A DNA stretch of 64,000 nt from Bradyrhizobium macuxiense (GTDB lineage: Bacteria > Pseudomonadota > Alphaproteobacteria > Rhizobiales > Xanthobacteraceae), in contig NZ_VITY01000003.1 in NCBI RefSeq assembly GCF_007993935.1, positions 310,001-374,000 on the forward strand, written 5' to 3'. Below the pieces are notes generated by a model that was not told the origin of the DNA, made no database searches, and worked only from the letters and a program-made list of their open reading frames with translations. The position numbers and the translations under genes were made by a program. This document shows positions 50,223 to 58,976 of this stretch, in pieces. Every line of letters begins with the position of its first letter. The stretch's first letter is position 1.

Positions 50223-52703
50223 ATGAAAAGCAAAGTTGCTCCTTTGGAGGGCGTTCGCGTCTTGAATCTCGGAGGCGGCTGGGCAGGGCGCGTCGCAGCG
50301 ATGCTGCTCGCCGATCAAGGCGCCGAGGTCCTGGAGATCAAGCGGCCCGATCGCGAATGCCGGCTCGAGGACGCGCTGTTGGAGCGCGGCAAGGCCGTCG
50401 TCACCCTCGATTTCAGGGATACTCACGGTCGCGAGCGCGCACAATCCTTGGCGCGCGGCGCAGATATCGTCATCGACAATCTCGGCCCGGGACGCGCGGC
50501 CGGATTCGGTCTGGACGATCGCAGCATCCGCGCGCGCAACCCGGCGCTGGTCTATGTGTCCATCCCCGGCTTTGCGGAGGGAAGCCCTCTCGCGCACACG
50601 GCCGCCTGGGAGGGCACGGTCGCTGCATCCGTGGGGGTGTACACCGACATTCATGCACTCGGGCCGCTGCTCGGCGGTCCTCCGATCTTCACGGCCGTGC
50701 CGATGGCGTCGGCCTATGGCGGTGTCCACGCGGCCATCGCGGCGGTTGTGGGTTTTGCGCAACGCCTCAAGACCGGTCGGGGAGAGCGGATCGAAGTTCC
50801 GCTGGCGGACGCGGTGCTGTCGGCGATGGCGCTTCTCATCATGAAAGTCGACGGCCAGCCCCGGCGCTTCGATCTACCGCCGATCGACAAGGCAATGACC
50901 GAGGTCGCGTTTCCGATCCTGCGCCAATTCCACGACGAAATGAGCGAGGAGCAGCACGGCCGCATCCGCGGCTATCTCGCGACCTTTGGGCGCCCGCAAT
51001 TCGGAAACCATCGCTGCAGCGACGGCAGATATATCTTCATCAATGCGGTCGATCACGTTCACCATGCCAAGGCATGCCTTGAGGTGCTCGGTTTGCTCAA
51101 TGATTTGATCGCGGAAGGTATGACCGTCGGCAGCCCTTACGAAGAAGGCGGCGAAGGCAACAACATCAGCTATTCAGCGGGACTGCGCCCGGCCTGGGTC
51201 GCGCGCTTGAAATCGGCGATGTCGGCGCGCTTCCTGACCAAGCCGGCCCAAGAATGGGAAGGGTTGCTGCGAAAGGCAGGCGTGCCTGCGACCGTGGTCA
51301 GGTCCACGGATGAATGGCTCGACGTTCCAGAAGCCCTCGCAGGCGGAAATGTCGCCGATCTTGAGGATCAGGAGTACGGTCCAGTCCGAATGGCCGGCCG
51401 CTATGTTTCAATCGAAGGATCGGCAATTACTTCACCTGCGTTGCGGTCACGTCGCATGACGGATCGCTTCGAATGGAGCACACCACGGCTTCAGGTCGCT
51501 CCGACAGCTGAGCCGCCTGGAAAGATGCTTTCGGGGCTGCGCGTACTCGATCTTTCGAACGTCATCGCAGGACCGGCTGCAGCGCGCATTCTGGCTGAAT
51601 TTGGTGCCGACGTCATTCGAATCGATCCGCCGGCACCGCAAGCCGGGCCGCGCATGACGATGTGGTTCGGCATCGACGTCAATCAGGGCAAGCGCGCGAT
51701 CGTCCTCGACCTGAAATCTGCCGAGGGAAGATCGGTCCTGGAGAAGCTGGTCCGGCAGTCGGACGTCGTGATCCATAATTTCCTCGACCGTTCGGCGGAG
51801 AAGATCGGGATTTCGGATCAGCAGCTCAGGCAGATCAATCCGGACATCATCTCCTGTCAGGTTAGTGCGTGGGGTGGTCCGCACGGAGGACCATTCAAGG
51901 ATGATCCGGCGTTTGACCCCGTACTACAGGCCGCCACCGGTATCACCCAACGCTACGGAACCAAGGACGCACCCGTGCTTCACGGCATCGCGTCCTGCGT
52001 CGACTACATCACTGGTTTCAGTGCGGCGCTCGGTATTGCGCAAACTCTCGTCTCGCGACAGCTCGGACGGGGCGGCGCTCACGTCCGGACGTCGCTTTCG
52101 ATGGGCGCGCAGCTCGTGCAGTTTCCCTTCACGGTCGCAAGCGAACGTGCGGCCCGGATCGCCGAACCATCGGGACAACAGGCCGCCGGCTACGGCGTTC
52201 ACTATCAAACCTATCGCACACGTGACGGCTGGGCGTTTCTGGCCTGCCGAGCTCGAGAGCTTGGACAAGTGGCGGGTCTGCTGGGGGCGACGGAGCCGAC
52301 CGAGGGAGCTCTTTCCGAGGTTATCGCGGGGATGACTTGCATGCAGGCAGCTGACTGCCTGCGGTCGATCAAGACGGCTTCTATTGTGCCGGTCAGACGG
52401 CTGGACGAGCTGCGTGCATGCGCTACGCTCGAAAAGTCCGAGCAGTTCCAAAGCGGCGAGCAGCATCTGGCGATGCTGCGAACCGCGCATCCCAGCGGCT
52501 ACCAAGTCAGCCTGCCGCTACCGACCTGGTACCGACTGCAATCAAAGGCGGTCGAGCCACTCTCCGCGGCGCACGCTCCGGGCTCACACACGCGCAGCGT
52601 TTTGGCTGAATTCGGTTTGTCTGACGCGGAGGTCGACGGCTTGCTGACAAGGGGTGTCGCCCGTGAAAGCTGGTCAATCTTGAAGCACTACCTTCCGCAC
52701 TAG
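50223..52703 (+). CDS. tandem-fused CaiB/BaiF CoA-transferase
   Basis: 826 residues from the ATG at 50223 (GAGGGA, six bases ahead). Two complete family-III domains in one chain: GVRVLNLGGGWAGRVAAMLL (from about 10) and GLRVLDLSNVIAGPAAARIL (from about 437). The catalytic Asp of these enzymes is Ala164 in the first half (MASAYGGVHAA) and present as Asp594 in the second (SCVDYITGFSAAL). Only one of the two sites can therefore work in the usual manner. Normal family III enzymes are interlocked dimers of about 400 residues, so the fusion may be an internal heterodimer. Last gene of the probable TetR unit. Confidence 0.9.
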   Translation: MKSKVAPLEGVRVLNLGGGWAGRVAAMLLADQGAEVLEIKRPDRECRLEDALLERGKAVVTLDFRDTHGRERAQSLARGADIVIDNLGPGRAAGFGLDDRSIRARNPALVYVSIPGFAEGSPLAHTAAWEGTVAASVGVYTDIHALGPLLGGPPIFTAVPMASAYGGVHAAIAAVVGFAQRLKTGRGERIEVPLADAVLSAMALLIMKVDGQPRRFDLPPIDKAMTEVAFPILRQFHDEMSEEQHGRIRGYLATFGRPQFGNHRCSDGRYIFINAVDHVHHAKACLEVLGLLNDLIAEGMTVGSPYEEGGEGNNISYSAGLRPAWVARLKSAMSARFLTKPAQEWEGLLRKAGVPATVVRSTDEWLDVPEALAGGNVADLEDQEYGPVRMAGRYVSIEGSAITSPALRSRRMTDRFEWSTPRLQVAPTAEPPGKMLSGLRVLDLSNVIAGPAAARILAEFGADVIRIDPPAPQAGPRMTMWFGIDVNQGKRAIVLDLKSAEGRSVLEKLVRQSDVVIHNFLDRSAEKIGISDQQLRQINPDIISCQVSAWGGPHGGPFKDDPAFDPVLQAATGITQRYGTKDAPVLHGIASCVDYITGFSAALGIAQTLVSRQLGRGGAHVRTSLSMGAQLVQFPFTVASERAARIAEPSGQQAAGYGVHYQTYRTRDGWAFLACRARELGQVAGLLGATEPTEGALSEVIAGMTCMQAADCLRSIKTASIVPVRRLDELRACATLEKSEQFQSGEQHLAMLRTAHPSGYQVSLPLPTWYRLQSKAVEPLSAAHAPGSHTRSVLAEFGLSDAEVDGLLTRGVARESWSILKHYLPH

Positions 52704-52908
52704 GACCTGGAGGCGGGGCGGATGGCACGAAGGTTCGCGTCCGGTCCTCACGTCTCGCTTCACACGATCGATTGAGGACCGCCGCAGCTATGCGTCCGAC
52801 AAGCGGCGATCCATTGCGCTCTTGGCCTGAAGCAAGCTCAGACACATTCTGCAGCAAACGAGGAACGCCGCGCTGATCACACCCGGCCTGCCGGCTGGAA
52901 CTGCTCGA

Positions 52909-53841
52909 TCAATTGCGCACGAAATAGAGCGGCGTTCTCAGTGTCAGCTGATAGGACGGCTTCGGCACCCAGATGATCTGAGCCGTGACTCCGAACAGGC
53001 GGTTGTCGTTGTCATCCATCCGGTCGAGATCGAGCCGGAGAATGGGCTGGGTGAAGGACTGAACTTGCGCGAAGTTCAGCAGCTGTGCGCCGCCAAAATG
53101 CTGCACGCCGACGCGGCCGGTGAATTTCCAGTTGCTCGGCCACTGATAATAGCCGCCGACATAGCCGATGATATTTGGATGGATCCGGGCGAGCGCGGTC
53201 GCCACCTCGACGCGGGTGTCCTGGATGCCCGCTAGCAATCCCCGCGTGGCGTCCGCGTCGAAAGCGTAGTCGAACTCGAGAATATTGTTGAAGGTCGTGG
53301 TGCCGGTTGGCCCGTTGGGGATTGCCTGGGTGATTGTCGATTGCCAGGTGATGGTCGGGATCGAACCGCCATTCTGGCTGTAGAGATCGGCCTGAAACCC
53401 AACGTTCCAGCTGGTGACATCGAACTGCGACCAGCCCTGCGCGGGTCCGTAGGTGGTCGTGCCGGAAATGCCGGCATAGAGCGAGACGGTATCGGTGACG
53501 TCCACCGTCAACGGAAGATCGACGGCGAGGGATTGCCGAGACGGCAGGGATACGTTTGTCGGAAAGGTGCCGCCGCTGGCAAGCGCAAGCGACTGTAGCG
53601 CGGTAAACAGCGCCGAGCTGCCGAAACCGACCGGCAAGGCACCGGCCGGCACGGTGGCGTAGCTGGTTCGCAAATCGAGATAGATATTGGGCGTCGCGCT
53701 GGAGGCGTTGCTGTCGTCCTCGCGGTCCTTGCCGAATGCCGGTCCGGTGAACCGCGCGCCAATCAGGCAGGCGAGGACAAGCGCCGGAAACAAGCGAGAG
53801 GCGCTTGATGGAGCGGACGAGACGTGAGGGGAAACTGGCAC
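52909..53841 (-). CDS. secreted beta-rich protein, probable outer-membrane porin-like protein
   Basis: 310 residues from the GTG at 53841, two bases past GGAGGAGAGG; the frame runs on to 53910 and would overlap the next gene. N-terminal signal segment SASRLFPALVLACLIGARF. The rest is alternating hydrophobic strands with many Tyr, Phe and Trp: LYAGISGTTTYGPAQGWSQF, NNILEFDYAFDADATRGL, YVGGYYQWPSNWKFTGRVGV, ending LTLRTPLYFVRN. The shape suggests a transmembrane beta-barrel of the phenol-degradation MetA/SphA kind, but the match is loose. Transcribed with the racemase gene upstream. Confidence 0.6.
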   Translation of the reverse strand: MPVSPHVSSAPSSASRLFPALVLACLIGARFTGPAFGKDREDDSNASSATPNIYLDLRTSYATVPAGALPVGFGSSALFTALQSLALASGGTFPTNVSLPSRQSLAVDLPLTVDVTDTVSLYAGISGTTTYGPAQGWSQFDVTSWNVGFQADLYSQNGGSIPTITWQSTITQAIPNGPTGTTTFNNILEFDYAFDADATRGLLAGIQDTRVEVATALARIHPNIIGYVGGYYQWPSNWKFTGRVGVQHFGGAQLLNFAQVQSFTQPILRLDLDRMDDNDNRLFGVTAQIIWVPKPSYQLTLRTPLYFVRN

Positions 53842-53870
53842 GACCTCTCCTCCTCGACTGCAGCCAGGCG

Positions 53871-54956
53871 CTAGCTGACCAGATACTTTGCCACCGCCGG
53901 CTCGTTCCATTCGATGCCGAGCCCGGGACCGCGCGCGGTCACCGCGCCGTCGACGATCTCGGCGGGCCTTGCCAGGATCGCGCCGGCGAAGTCGAGGAAC
54001 TCGAGCCAGTGCGCAGTCGGCGTCACCGCGAGCAGGTGCGCGCTGACCTCCGCGAACAGATGGCTCGACATCGGGATCGACGCAGCATCAGCTTGCCCCG
54101 CGACCTGCATCCAGCCGGTGATGCCGCCGACCTTCATCACGTCGGGCATGATGAAGTCGGATGCGCCGGCCGCGATCGCCTCGGCGAAGCCGCGCGGAAA
54201 CCACCAGTTCTCGCCGGCCTGGATCGGCGTCGGCGAGGTCTCGCGGACCCTGGCGTGGCCGGACAGGCTCTCCTGCGGCACCGGCTCCTCGATCCAGTGC
54301 AAGTCGTAGGGCGCCAGCCGGGCGATGCGGCGGGTGGCTTCCGCCGGATCGAGCGACTGGTTGAAATCGAGCATCAGCGCGATGTCTGGGCCGAGCAGGG
54401 CGCGCACGCCCTTCACGACGCGTTCGTCGTTGGCGGCGTCGCCGTCGCCGCCCTTGATCTTGATGCCGCGAAAACCCTGGTCGAGCGAGCGGCGCAGTGC
54501 GCGCTCGTCGGCGACAGGATCGACCGCGCCGTAGCTGTCATAGGCCTTGATCGGCTTCGCCGAGCCGCCGAGCAGCTCGACCAGCGGCCGGCCGGCGAGC
54601 TGGCCGAGCACATCCCAATAGGCCATGTCGAGACCGGACACGGCCATGCCGACCAGGCCCTGCCAGCCGAGCAGCCGAAACCTGGCATCCATCGCCTTCA
54701 TCAGATCGAACGGCGCGACCGGCCGGCCTGACAGTTCGCGACCGATCTCCTCGATCAGATAACAAAGCGGGTGAAGTGTGAGCTTGCTGTAAGCGAAGAT
54801 GTAGGTACGGCCGGTAACGCCTTGATCGGTCTCGACATCGATCAGCACCAGCGGACCGGAATCGATCACGCCGAAGGCGGTCCTCACCGGGCGCTTGAGC
54901 GGCACCACGACCCCGCGCGCCTTGACTCCGCGGATCGCTGCAACTGTCTGGCTCAT
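53871..54956 (-). CDS. mandelate racemase-type enolase-superfamily enzyme
   Basis: 361 residues from the ATG at 54956 (AGGGAC upstream). The full mandelate racemase residue set is present, at the textbook numbering plus two: K166 and K168 (FRGIKIKGG), metal ligands D197 (MLDFNQS), E223 (WIEEPVP), E249 (IQAGENWW), D272 (FIMPDVMKVGG), H299 (PMSSHLFAEVSAHLL) and E319 (HWLEFLD). The family interconverts or dehydrates alpha-hydroxy acids through an enolate stabilised by Mg2+. Strong resemblance of the block around H299 to P. putida MdlA suggests racemisation of an aryl or alkyl alpha-hydroxy acid. No mdlBC genes nearby. Confidence 0.93.
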   Translation of the reverse strand: MSQTVAAIRGVKARGVVVPLKRPVRTAFGVIDSGPLVLIDVETDQGVTGRTYIFAYSKLTLHPLCYLIEEIGRELSGRPVAPFDLMKAMDARFRLLGWQGLVGMAVSGLDMAYWDVLGQLAGRPLVELLGGSAKPIKAYDSYGAVDPVADERALRRSLDQGFRGIKIKGGDGDAANDERVVKGVRALLGPDIALMLDFNQSLDPAEATRRIARLAPYDLHWIEEPVPQESLSGHARVRETSPTPIQAGENWWFPRGFAEAIAAGASDFIMPDVMKVGGITGWMQVAGQADAASIPMSSHLFAEVSAHLLAVTPTAHWLEFLDFAGAILARPAEIVDGAVTARGPGLGIEWNEPAVAKYLVS

Positions 54957-54999
54957 GGATGTGTCCCTGCGCGTTTCCCCGGCGGCTTCCCTCTTCTTG

Positions 55000-56334
55000 T
55001 CATTGGACACTGTACCATCGGACCAGCCGCGGCGCGGCCCAATCGGCCGCGACCTGCTCGATCAAATAGCGGCCCGGATATTCGGCGAGGAAGGCGATGC
55101 GCTGGGTCTGGTCTGGTTCGACCGCAAGCGTGTCGAGCCAGAACGGCTTCCAGCCGTCGTCGAGCCGGTCGAGCAGACGGAAGTGATGGCCGTGCAGATG
55201 AAAGACGCTGGCGATCGCGCCGCGATTGGTCAGGGTCAGCACGACCGGCCGGCCGGCCTTGGCCTGAAAGGCGGGCGCAGCCGACGGCTTGAAATCCGCC
55301 GGGCGGAACCACTCGGTCGGCGTGCCGAGCGGCAGCTCGAATCTGGCGGCGCTCCTGAGATCGAGCTGGGCGGGCATGTCGTTGCCCGGGAGCGGCGGAG
55401 CGGGAGGGAACGGCGCGGGGCGGATCGGCGGTTCGTTCGAGACGATGAGCTTGCCGACCGGGCGAGCCTGCTTGCCGTCATGCAGCAGGATCGGGAAGCT
55501 GGTTCCGGCCGGACCGGCCGCATCGACAAAGACATCGGTTCGGCTTCCGGGCGCCAGCACCAGCGCACCGTTGCGCGCCGGGAACGGTTCGGCCGGCTGG
55601 CCGTCGATCGCCATCACCCTGACGTCGAGGTTCTCCAGCTTGACCGCCAGCACACTGCGTTGGCTGCCATTGATGAAGCGGAGTCTGAGCCGGGCATTGG
55701 CCGGTGCCGAGACGTCGAATGAAGTCTTGCCGTTAATTGTATGAAATGGCGTCGATTCCTTGGGGTCGTTCCCTGGCGGAATCGCGGTTCCGTCCGGCCG
55801 CAGCCGCCACTCCTCGATCAGCAATACCTCGTCTCGATCGACCGCGACCGGCGAATTGCCGGTGACGATCAGCGGGCGTGGGCGTGCGGGCGCCGTGCCG
55901 CCGTCACCGAGCAGCGGCTCGCACAGGAAGGTACCGGCATGCCGGAGCGGGAGCTGGAAGGTATCCTTGGCTCCGGCCACAAGCGGCGCCCGAGACGCCA
56001 GCGGCTCCGCGGCTGGGTTGCCATCAAGGCCGCGGCAATCGAGCGCGGCGGCGACCGGCAGCTCGTTGCCAAACGTTACGTCAAGAACCTCGCCGCGCCT
56101 GAAGCGGAGGTCGCCGCTTCCCAGCGACCAGACGGGCGTGTCCGGCCCGTCAGGGCGAAGCGCGATGCGATCGATTCTGGCCTGGAGCGCGACCGCCGTC
56201 CGTCCCTGCGCCGAGACCGTGGCCGGCCAAGCGGGGCAAAGCGCCGCGGCGCCGAGGGCGGCCATCAGGTCGCGCCGGCTGAGCCGAAATTCGGGACTTG
56301 CTGCGGGGCTTGCCATCCGGCCGATGCGGACCAT
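55000..56334 (-). CDS. multicopper oxidase-fold protein lacking most copper ligands (SufI/FtsP-like)
   Basis: 444 residues from the ATG at 56334; ATG 56316 is also possible, and longer frames would run into the tRNA-Leu. Tat signal SRRDLMAALGAAALCPAWPA. Three cupredoxin-like domains with DGKQARPVGKLIVSN and a C-terminal FHLHGHHF (378-385) as in MCOs. But the HWHG position reads LDCRGLDG (98-105), the HxH of domain 1 reads FLCEPLL, and the HCHxxxHxxxM motif is replaced by YLIEQVAADW. So type 1 and trinuclear sites cannot form normally. Resembles FtsP/SufI, which keep the fold without copper. Confidence 0.82.
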   Translation of the reverse strand: MVRIGRMASPAASPEFRLSRRDLMAALGAAALCPAWPATVSAQGRTAVALQARIDRIALRPDGPDTPVWSLGSGDLRFRRGEVLDVTFGNELPVAAALDCRGLDGNPAAEPLASRAPLVAGAKDTFQLPLRHAGTFLCEPLLGDGGTAPARPRPLIVTGNSPVAVDRDEVLLIEEWRLRPDGTAIPPGNDPKESTPFHTINGKTSFDVSAPANARLRLRFINGSQRSVLAVKLENLDVRVMAIDGQPAEPFPARNGALVLAPGSRTDVFVDAAGPAGTSFPILLHDGKQARPVGKLIVSNEPPIRPAPFPPAPPLPGNDMPAQLDLRSAARFELPLGTPTEWFRPADFKPSAAPAFQAKAGRPVVLTLTNRGAIASVFHLHGHHFRLLDRLDDGWKPFWLDTLAVEPDQTQRIAFLAEYPGRYLIEQVAADWAAPRLVRWYSVQ

Positions 56335-56470
56335 CTTCAAGTGTACCTGTCCAGTCGCGATCGGTCGCAGGGCGGGCTCTTCCCGCGGCCATTTTTTTGC
56401 TGCGAACCGGTGGGCGCATGTTATAAGCCCGGCCGCCCGCGGCATCGCGGCCGGACTGGATGCTTTTCGC

Positions 56471-56555
56471 GCGGGCGTGGCGGAACTGGTAGACGCGCTG
56501 GATTTAGGTTCCAGTGACGAAAGTTGTGGGGGTTCGAGTCCCTCCGCCCGCACCA
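56471..56555 (+). tRNA. tRNA-Leu (UAG anticodon)
   Basis: 85 bases including an encoded CCA (56553-56555). Acceptor stem GCGGGCG / CGCCCGC, D arm, anticodon stem CTGGA/TCCAG with loop TTTAGGT (anticodon TAG at 56505-56507), a long variable arm (class II), and T arm GGGGGTTCGAGTCCCTC. Divergent from the Tat-exported protein and 166 bases ahead of tig. Confidence 0.97.
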
Positions 56556-56720
56556 AGCGCTTACAGCGTTTGCATGACGAATTCTTGGAGAACCTTGGGC
56601 CCGCAGGGGACGAGGGTTCGCCGAACCCACAGACGTCAGGCCGCAAGGCTCAAGCGTCGAACAGATTGAACACTGCCACGGCCGCTCGGGCCGCGGCAAA
56701 AGCGGAAGAAGATTGATACC

Positions 56721-58082
56721 ATGCAGGTCACCGAGACCCTCAACGAGGGACTGAAGCACGAATTCAAGATCAGCGTTCCGGCATCCGATCTCGATGCCAA
56801 GGCGGACGCCAAGCTGGTCGACCTCAAGGACAAGGTCCGTCTCAACGGCTTCCGTCCCGGCAAGGTGCCGGTGGCGCACCTGAAGAAGATCTACGGCCGC
56901 TCGGTCATGGCCGAGACCATCGACCAGACCATCAGCGACACCAACCGGCAGCTGTTCGAAGATCGCGGCTTCCGCCTTGCCGGCGAGCCGAAGATCACGA
57001 TGCCGACCGAGAAGGACCAGGTCGATGAATTGCTGTCGGGCAAGACCGACCTGACCTACACCGTCGCGATCGAGGTCGTGCCGCCGATCCAGCTCGCCGA
57101 TTTCAAGTCGTTCTCGGTCGAGAAGCCGGTGGTCGAAGTCTCCGACGCCGACGTCGACGATGCCATCAAGCGGATCGCCGAAGGCAGCCGCCCGTACAAC
57201 GCCAAGGCCGAGGGCACCAAGGCGGAGAAGGGCGACCGCGTTACCATCAGCTTCAAGGGCACCATCAACGGTGAAGCCTTCGAGGGCGGCACCGGCGAAG
57301 GCATCCAGGTCGTGATCGGCGCCGGCCAGTTCATCCCGGGCTTCGAGGAGCAGCTGATCGGGATCGGCTCGGGCGAGACCCGCACGCTTAAGGTCTCGTT
57401 CCCGAAGAACTACCTCAACGACAAGCTTGCCGGCCAGCCGGCCGAGTTCGAGACCACCGCGACGCTGATCGAGGCGCCCGGTGAGGCCACGATCGACGAC
57501 GAGTTCGCCAAGACGCTCGGCCTCGAGTCGCTCGACAAGCTGAAGGAAGCCGCGCGCGAGCGCCTGACCGCCGAATTCGCCGGCGCGACCCGCCAGAAGG
57601 TCAAGCGCGCGCTGCTCGACCGGCTCGACGAGAGCCATAAATTCGAGGCGCCGCCGTCGCTTGTCGCCGAAGAGTTCAACCTGATGTGGAACTCGATCAA
57701 GGCCGAGATGGACTCGACCGGCAAGACCTTCGCCGACGAGAACACCACCGAGGATGCGGCCAAGGAAGAGTACCAGAAGATCGCCGACCGCCGCGTCCGC
57801 CTCGGCCTCGTGCTGTCGGAGATCGGCGAGAAGAACAAGATCACCGTGACCGACGACGAGGTCTCGCGCGCCGTGATCGAGCGCGCGCGCCAGATGCCCG
57901 GCCGCGAGAAGGAAGTCTGGGATTACTACCGCAGCAACGCCCAGGCGCTGGCCCAACTCCGCGCCCCGATCTACGAGGACAAGGTCGTCGACTTCGTCCT
58001 GGAGCTCGCCAACGTGACCGAGAAGAAGGTCACCAAGGATGAGCTGTTCAAGGATGAAGACGCCGAGAAAACTGCCGCCTAA
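56721..58082 (+). CDS. tig: trigger factor
   Basis: 453 residues. Ribosome-bound chaperone and prolyl isomerase. N-terminal ribosome-binding domain with [18 protein letters not shown] (the GFRxGxxP tip), FKBP-like PPIase domain (about 160-250; [20 protein letters not shown] then [15 protein letters not shown]), and helical C-terminal substrate domain. First of the protein-quality block with clpP, clpX and lon, all on the same strand. Confidence 0.98.
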   Translation: MQVTETLNEGLKHEFKISVPASDLDAKADAKLVDLKDKVRLNGFRPGKVPVAHLKKIYGRSVMAETIDQTISDTNRQLFEDRGFRLAGEPKITMPTEKDQVDELLSGKTDLTYTVAIEVVPPIQLADFKSFSVEKPVVEVSDADVDDAIKRIAEGSRPYNAKAEGTKAEKGDRVTISFKGTINGEAFEGGTGEGIQVVIGAGQFIPGFEEQLIGIGSGETRTLKVSFPKNYLNDKLAGQPAEFETTATLIEAPGEATIDDEFAKTLGLESLDKLKEAARERLTAEFAGATRQKVKRALLDRLDESHKFEAPPSLVAEEFNLMWNSIKAEMDSTGKTFADENTTEDAAKEEYQKIADRRVRLGLVLSEIGEKNKITVTDDEVSRAVIERARQMPGREKEVWDYYRSNAQALAQLRAPIYEDKVVDFVLELANVTEKKVTKDELFKDEDAEKTAA

Positions 58083-58116
58083 TTCCGGCACCTGGCGTTA
58101 ATGATGAACCGCGAAA

Positions 58117-58150
58117 GCGCGCCTCGTGAGGATCCCCTCGCTAGGCGCGC
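58117..58150 (+). other. stem-loop after tig
   Basis: GCGCGCCT (58117-58124) pairs with AGGCGCGC (58143-58150); the loop itself contains GAGG/CCTC. No T-tract follows, so it may protect the tig message end or be a factor-assisted terminator. Confidence 0.45.
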
Positions 58151-58163
58151 CGCCGCGAATCGG

Positions 58164-58189
58164 CTTGAACGTCTGCGACCTGCCCAGTT
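58164..58189 (+). promoter_or_regulatory. heat-shock (sigma-32-like) promoter of clpP, distal
   Basis: CTTGAA (58164-58169), 13-base spacer, CCCAGTT (58183-58189), near the RpoH consensus CTTGAA-N13-17-CCCATNT. One mismatch in the -10 region. Same spacing as the proximal match 39 bases downstream. Confidence 0.55.
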
Positions 58190-58202
58190 GGCTAGTGTCG
58201 GC

Positions 58203-58228
58203 CTTGTAGGCCGGAAATTGGCCCATAT
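58203..58228 (+). promoter_or_regulatory. heat-shock (sigma-32-like) promoter of clpP, proximal
   Basis: CTTGTA (58203-58208), 13-base spacer, CCCATAT (58222-58228), which is a full match to the -10 CCCATNT pattern. About 100 bases before clpP. Confidence 0.6.
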
Positions 58229-58327
58229 CTGGTTTAAGCCTTGAGCCAGCCAGCCTCGAGCCGGTAGTCTTGGACGAAGCTCGTTCTGGGCAAAGTTCTG
58301 CATCACCCCTAACCCCTGGGTTCTTTC

Positions 58328-58963
58328 ATGCGCGATCCCGTTGAAACCTACATGAACCTCGTGCCGATGGTCGTCGAGCAGACCAATCGCGGCGAACGCG
58401 CCTACGACATCTTCTCGCGCCTCTTGAAAGAGCGCATCATCTTCGTCACCGGTCCGGTGGAAGACGGCATGTCGACCTTGATCGTCGCGCAGCTCCTGTT
58501 CCTCGAGGCCGAGAATCCGAAGAAGGAAATCTCGATGTACATCAACTCGCCGGGTGGCGTGGTGACGTCGGGCCTTGCGATCTACGACACGATGCAGTTC
58601 ATCCGTCCGCCGGTGTCGACGCTGTGCACTGGGCAGGCGGCCTCGATGGGCTCGCTGCTGCTTGCGGCCGGCGAGAAGGACATGCGCTTCACGCTGCCGA
58701 ACTCCCGCATCATGGTGCACCAGCCCTCCGGCGGCTTCCAGGGCCAGGCCACCGACATCATGCTGCACGCGCAGGAGATCCTGAATCTCAAGAAGCGGCT
58801 CAACGAGATCTACGTGAAGCACACCGGCCAGACCTACAAGGCGATCGAGGACGCGCTCGAGCGCGACAAGTTCCTCACCGCCGAGGACGCCAAGGCGTTC
58901 GGCCTCGTCGACAAGGTCATCGACAAGCGTCCGGAAGATCCGTCGGCCGCCAAGGCTGCCTGA
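58328..58963 (+). CDS. clpP: ATP-dependent Clp protease proteolytic subunit
   Basis: 211 residues. Tetradecameric serine protease with ClpX or ClpA. Triad by counting: Ser106 (GQAASMGSL), His131 (IMVHQPSGG), Asp180 (LERDKFL). [20 protein letters not shown] precedes. Two heat-shock-like promoter matches lie in the 245 bases upstream. The last 13 bases, including the stop, are duplicated in tandem right after it (58951-58976). Confidence 0.99.
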   Translation: MRDPVETYMNLVPMVVEQTNRGERAYDIFSRLLKERIIFVTGPVEDGMSTLIVAQLLFLEAENPKKEISMYINSPGGVVTSGLAIYDTMQFIRPPVSTLCTGQAASMGSLLLAAGEKDMRFTLPNSRIMVHQPSGGFQGQATDIMLHAQEILNLKKRLNEIYVKHTGQTYKAIEDALERDKFLTAEDAKAFGLVDKVIDKRPEDPSAAKAA

Positions 58964-58976
58964 CAAGGCTGCCTGA
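58951..58976. repeat. 13-base tandem duplication at the clpP stop
   Basis: CAAGGCTGCCTGA occurs twice in a row; the TGA of the first copy is the clpP stop codon. The second copy carries the same TGA in a different frame phase (13 is not a multiple of three). Confidence 0.85.

Noticed and set aside
56335..56646. Longer N-terminus for the multicopper-oxidase-like protein
   Set aside because: It would run through the tRNA-Leu gene and give non-protein-like sequence before the Tat signal.
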